Assembly: GCA_947627395.1 (NCBI GenBank) | Contig: CANQVW010000071.1 | Span: forward strand, 1-7,558 | Length of the DNA stretch: 7,558 nucleotides | Origin: an uncultured Bacilli bacterium | GTDB taxonomy: Bacteria; Bacillota_I; Bacilli_A; ML615J-28; CAG-698 | Direction of reading: 5' to 3' | In this document: positions 7,224 to 7,558 of the stretch, in pieces | Numbering within the stretch: the stretch's first letter is position 1 | Layout of the letters: each line of letters opens with the position of its first letter | Notes under the pieces: model-generated | Told to the model about the DNA's origin: nothing | Database searches by the model: none | The model's input: only the letters and a program-made list of their open reading frames with translations | Position numbers and translations under genes: made by a program

Positions 7224-7406
7224 GATGAATCAGTAAAATTTTTTGCAATGCCTAAATCATAAACTAAACGTTATTGATAAAAAGTATATTTTGAATTTAA
7301 AATTAGTATGGAACAAGTAGATATAAACTACAATTCAAAAGTAGAATTAAATTCTATTATACAAGGAACAGAGGGCCATTTTAAAGAAAGGAAATTACAT
7401 GGATGA
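7224..7406 (+). pseudogene. Short broken reading frame whose stop overlaps the ATPase start
   Basis: The frame beginning KDESVKFFAMPKS (from 7221 if the T-run shift is corrected) is interrupted by TAA 7260-7262 and by TGA and TAA around 7273-7280. It is open again from about 7281, with an ATG at 7308, and reads MEQVDINYNSKVEL to TGA 7404-7406. That TGA overlaps the ATG of the following ATPase gene (ATGA, 7403-7406), an arrangement typical of translationally coupled operon genes. It is either the 3' end of the gene at 6581, or a separate small gene that has decayed. I do not recognise the protein. Confidence 0.4.
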
Positions 7407-7558
7407 TTCTTAAAGAAATAGCAGTTGAACCAAAAAATGAAAGTATTTATCCCTATAATATAAACATATTTAAAAAAGGGATTAGGATTAAATTTAATCG
7501 TATAGTTACAATAATATCAGGAGAAAATGGATGTGGGAAGTCAACAATTCTAAAATAT
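7403..7558 (+). CDS. AAA family ATPase (COG3910-like), 3' end outside window
   Basis: Fifty-two codons are seen, all open, running off the right edge. A GAAAGGAAA ribosome binding site lies at about 7386-7394. The start MILKEIAV, then YPYNINIFKKGIRIKF, then VTIISGENGCGKSTILKY (residues 35-52) follows the usual opening of small predicted ATPases of the COG3910/AAA_21 type, where Y-P-F-N-I-P, a short strand and a GENGSGKST P-loop occur in that order. The Walker A lysine and Ser-Thr are intact. These cytosolic ATPases are common in defence and mobile regions, but their substrate is usually unknown. ATG 7403 is chosen because ATG 7399 reaches a stop after four codons. The gene appears live as far as it can be seen. 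Confidence 0.85.
   Translation, partial: MILKEIAVEPKNESIYPYNINIFKKGIRIKFNRIVTIISGENGCGKSTILKY

Noticed and set aside
1..7558. Alternative genetic code (TGA = Trp) for the whole window
   Set aside because: Intact genes use TGG for all five Trp codons, and TAA and TAG also disrupt the pseudogenes.
1..7558. CRISPR array, tRNA or rRNA genes
   Set aside because: No regularly spaced direct repeats and no cloverleaf or conserved rRNA segments were seen on either strand.

Overview
The window comes from a strongly A+T-rich, low-GC Gram-positive-type bacterium. The base composition, the AAGGA-like ribosome binding sites and the protein families (RHS/Hint polymorphic toxin, SdpI-like membrane protein) fit a Firmicutes lineage such as the Erysipelotrichia/Coprobacillus group. 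That placement is inference; no phylogenetic marker is present. All tryptophans in the intact genes are TGG, so the standard bacterial code is assumed.

This looks like a decaying accessory, defence and toxin region. From left to right: (1) positions 2-241, a truncated AAA+ ATPase tail with a Walker A motif at the window edge, probably McrB-like; (2) 342-1053, a broken gene whose reading resembles a Fic domain followed by a degenerate nucleotidyltransferase domain, closed by a clear terminator (1060-1092); (3) about 1138-1890, a heavily degraded, internally deleted group II intron reverse transcriptase, followed by a hairpin; (4) 1948-2472, no recognisable gene; (5) 2473-4455, the C-terminal part of an RHS-repeat polymorphic toxin with a pretoxin Hint domain and an unrecognised C-terminal tip, carrying at least eight in-frame stops and five frameshifts; (6) 4477-6089, the only run of complete intact genes: a leucine-rich-repeat protein, a small basic ORF and an SdpI-like membrane protein; (7) 6090-6580, no recognisable gene; (8) 6581-7222, a full-length-looking gene of an uncharacterised family broken by three in-frame nonsense codons, with a further broken stretch to 7406; (9) 7403 to the end, the start of an intact COG3910-like AAA ATPase running off the window.

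The main biological reading is that a polymorphic toxin has died while its presumed immunity gene, the LRR protein just downstream, and a neighbouring SdpI-like immunity-type gene remain open. This would be an orphan immunity block. The toxin tip (4165-4455) matches no toxin family I recognise. The function of the LRR gene is inferred from position, not from sequence.
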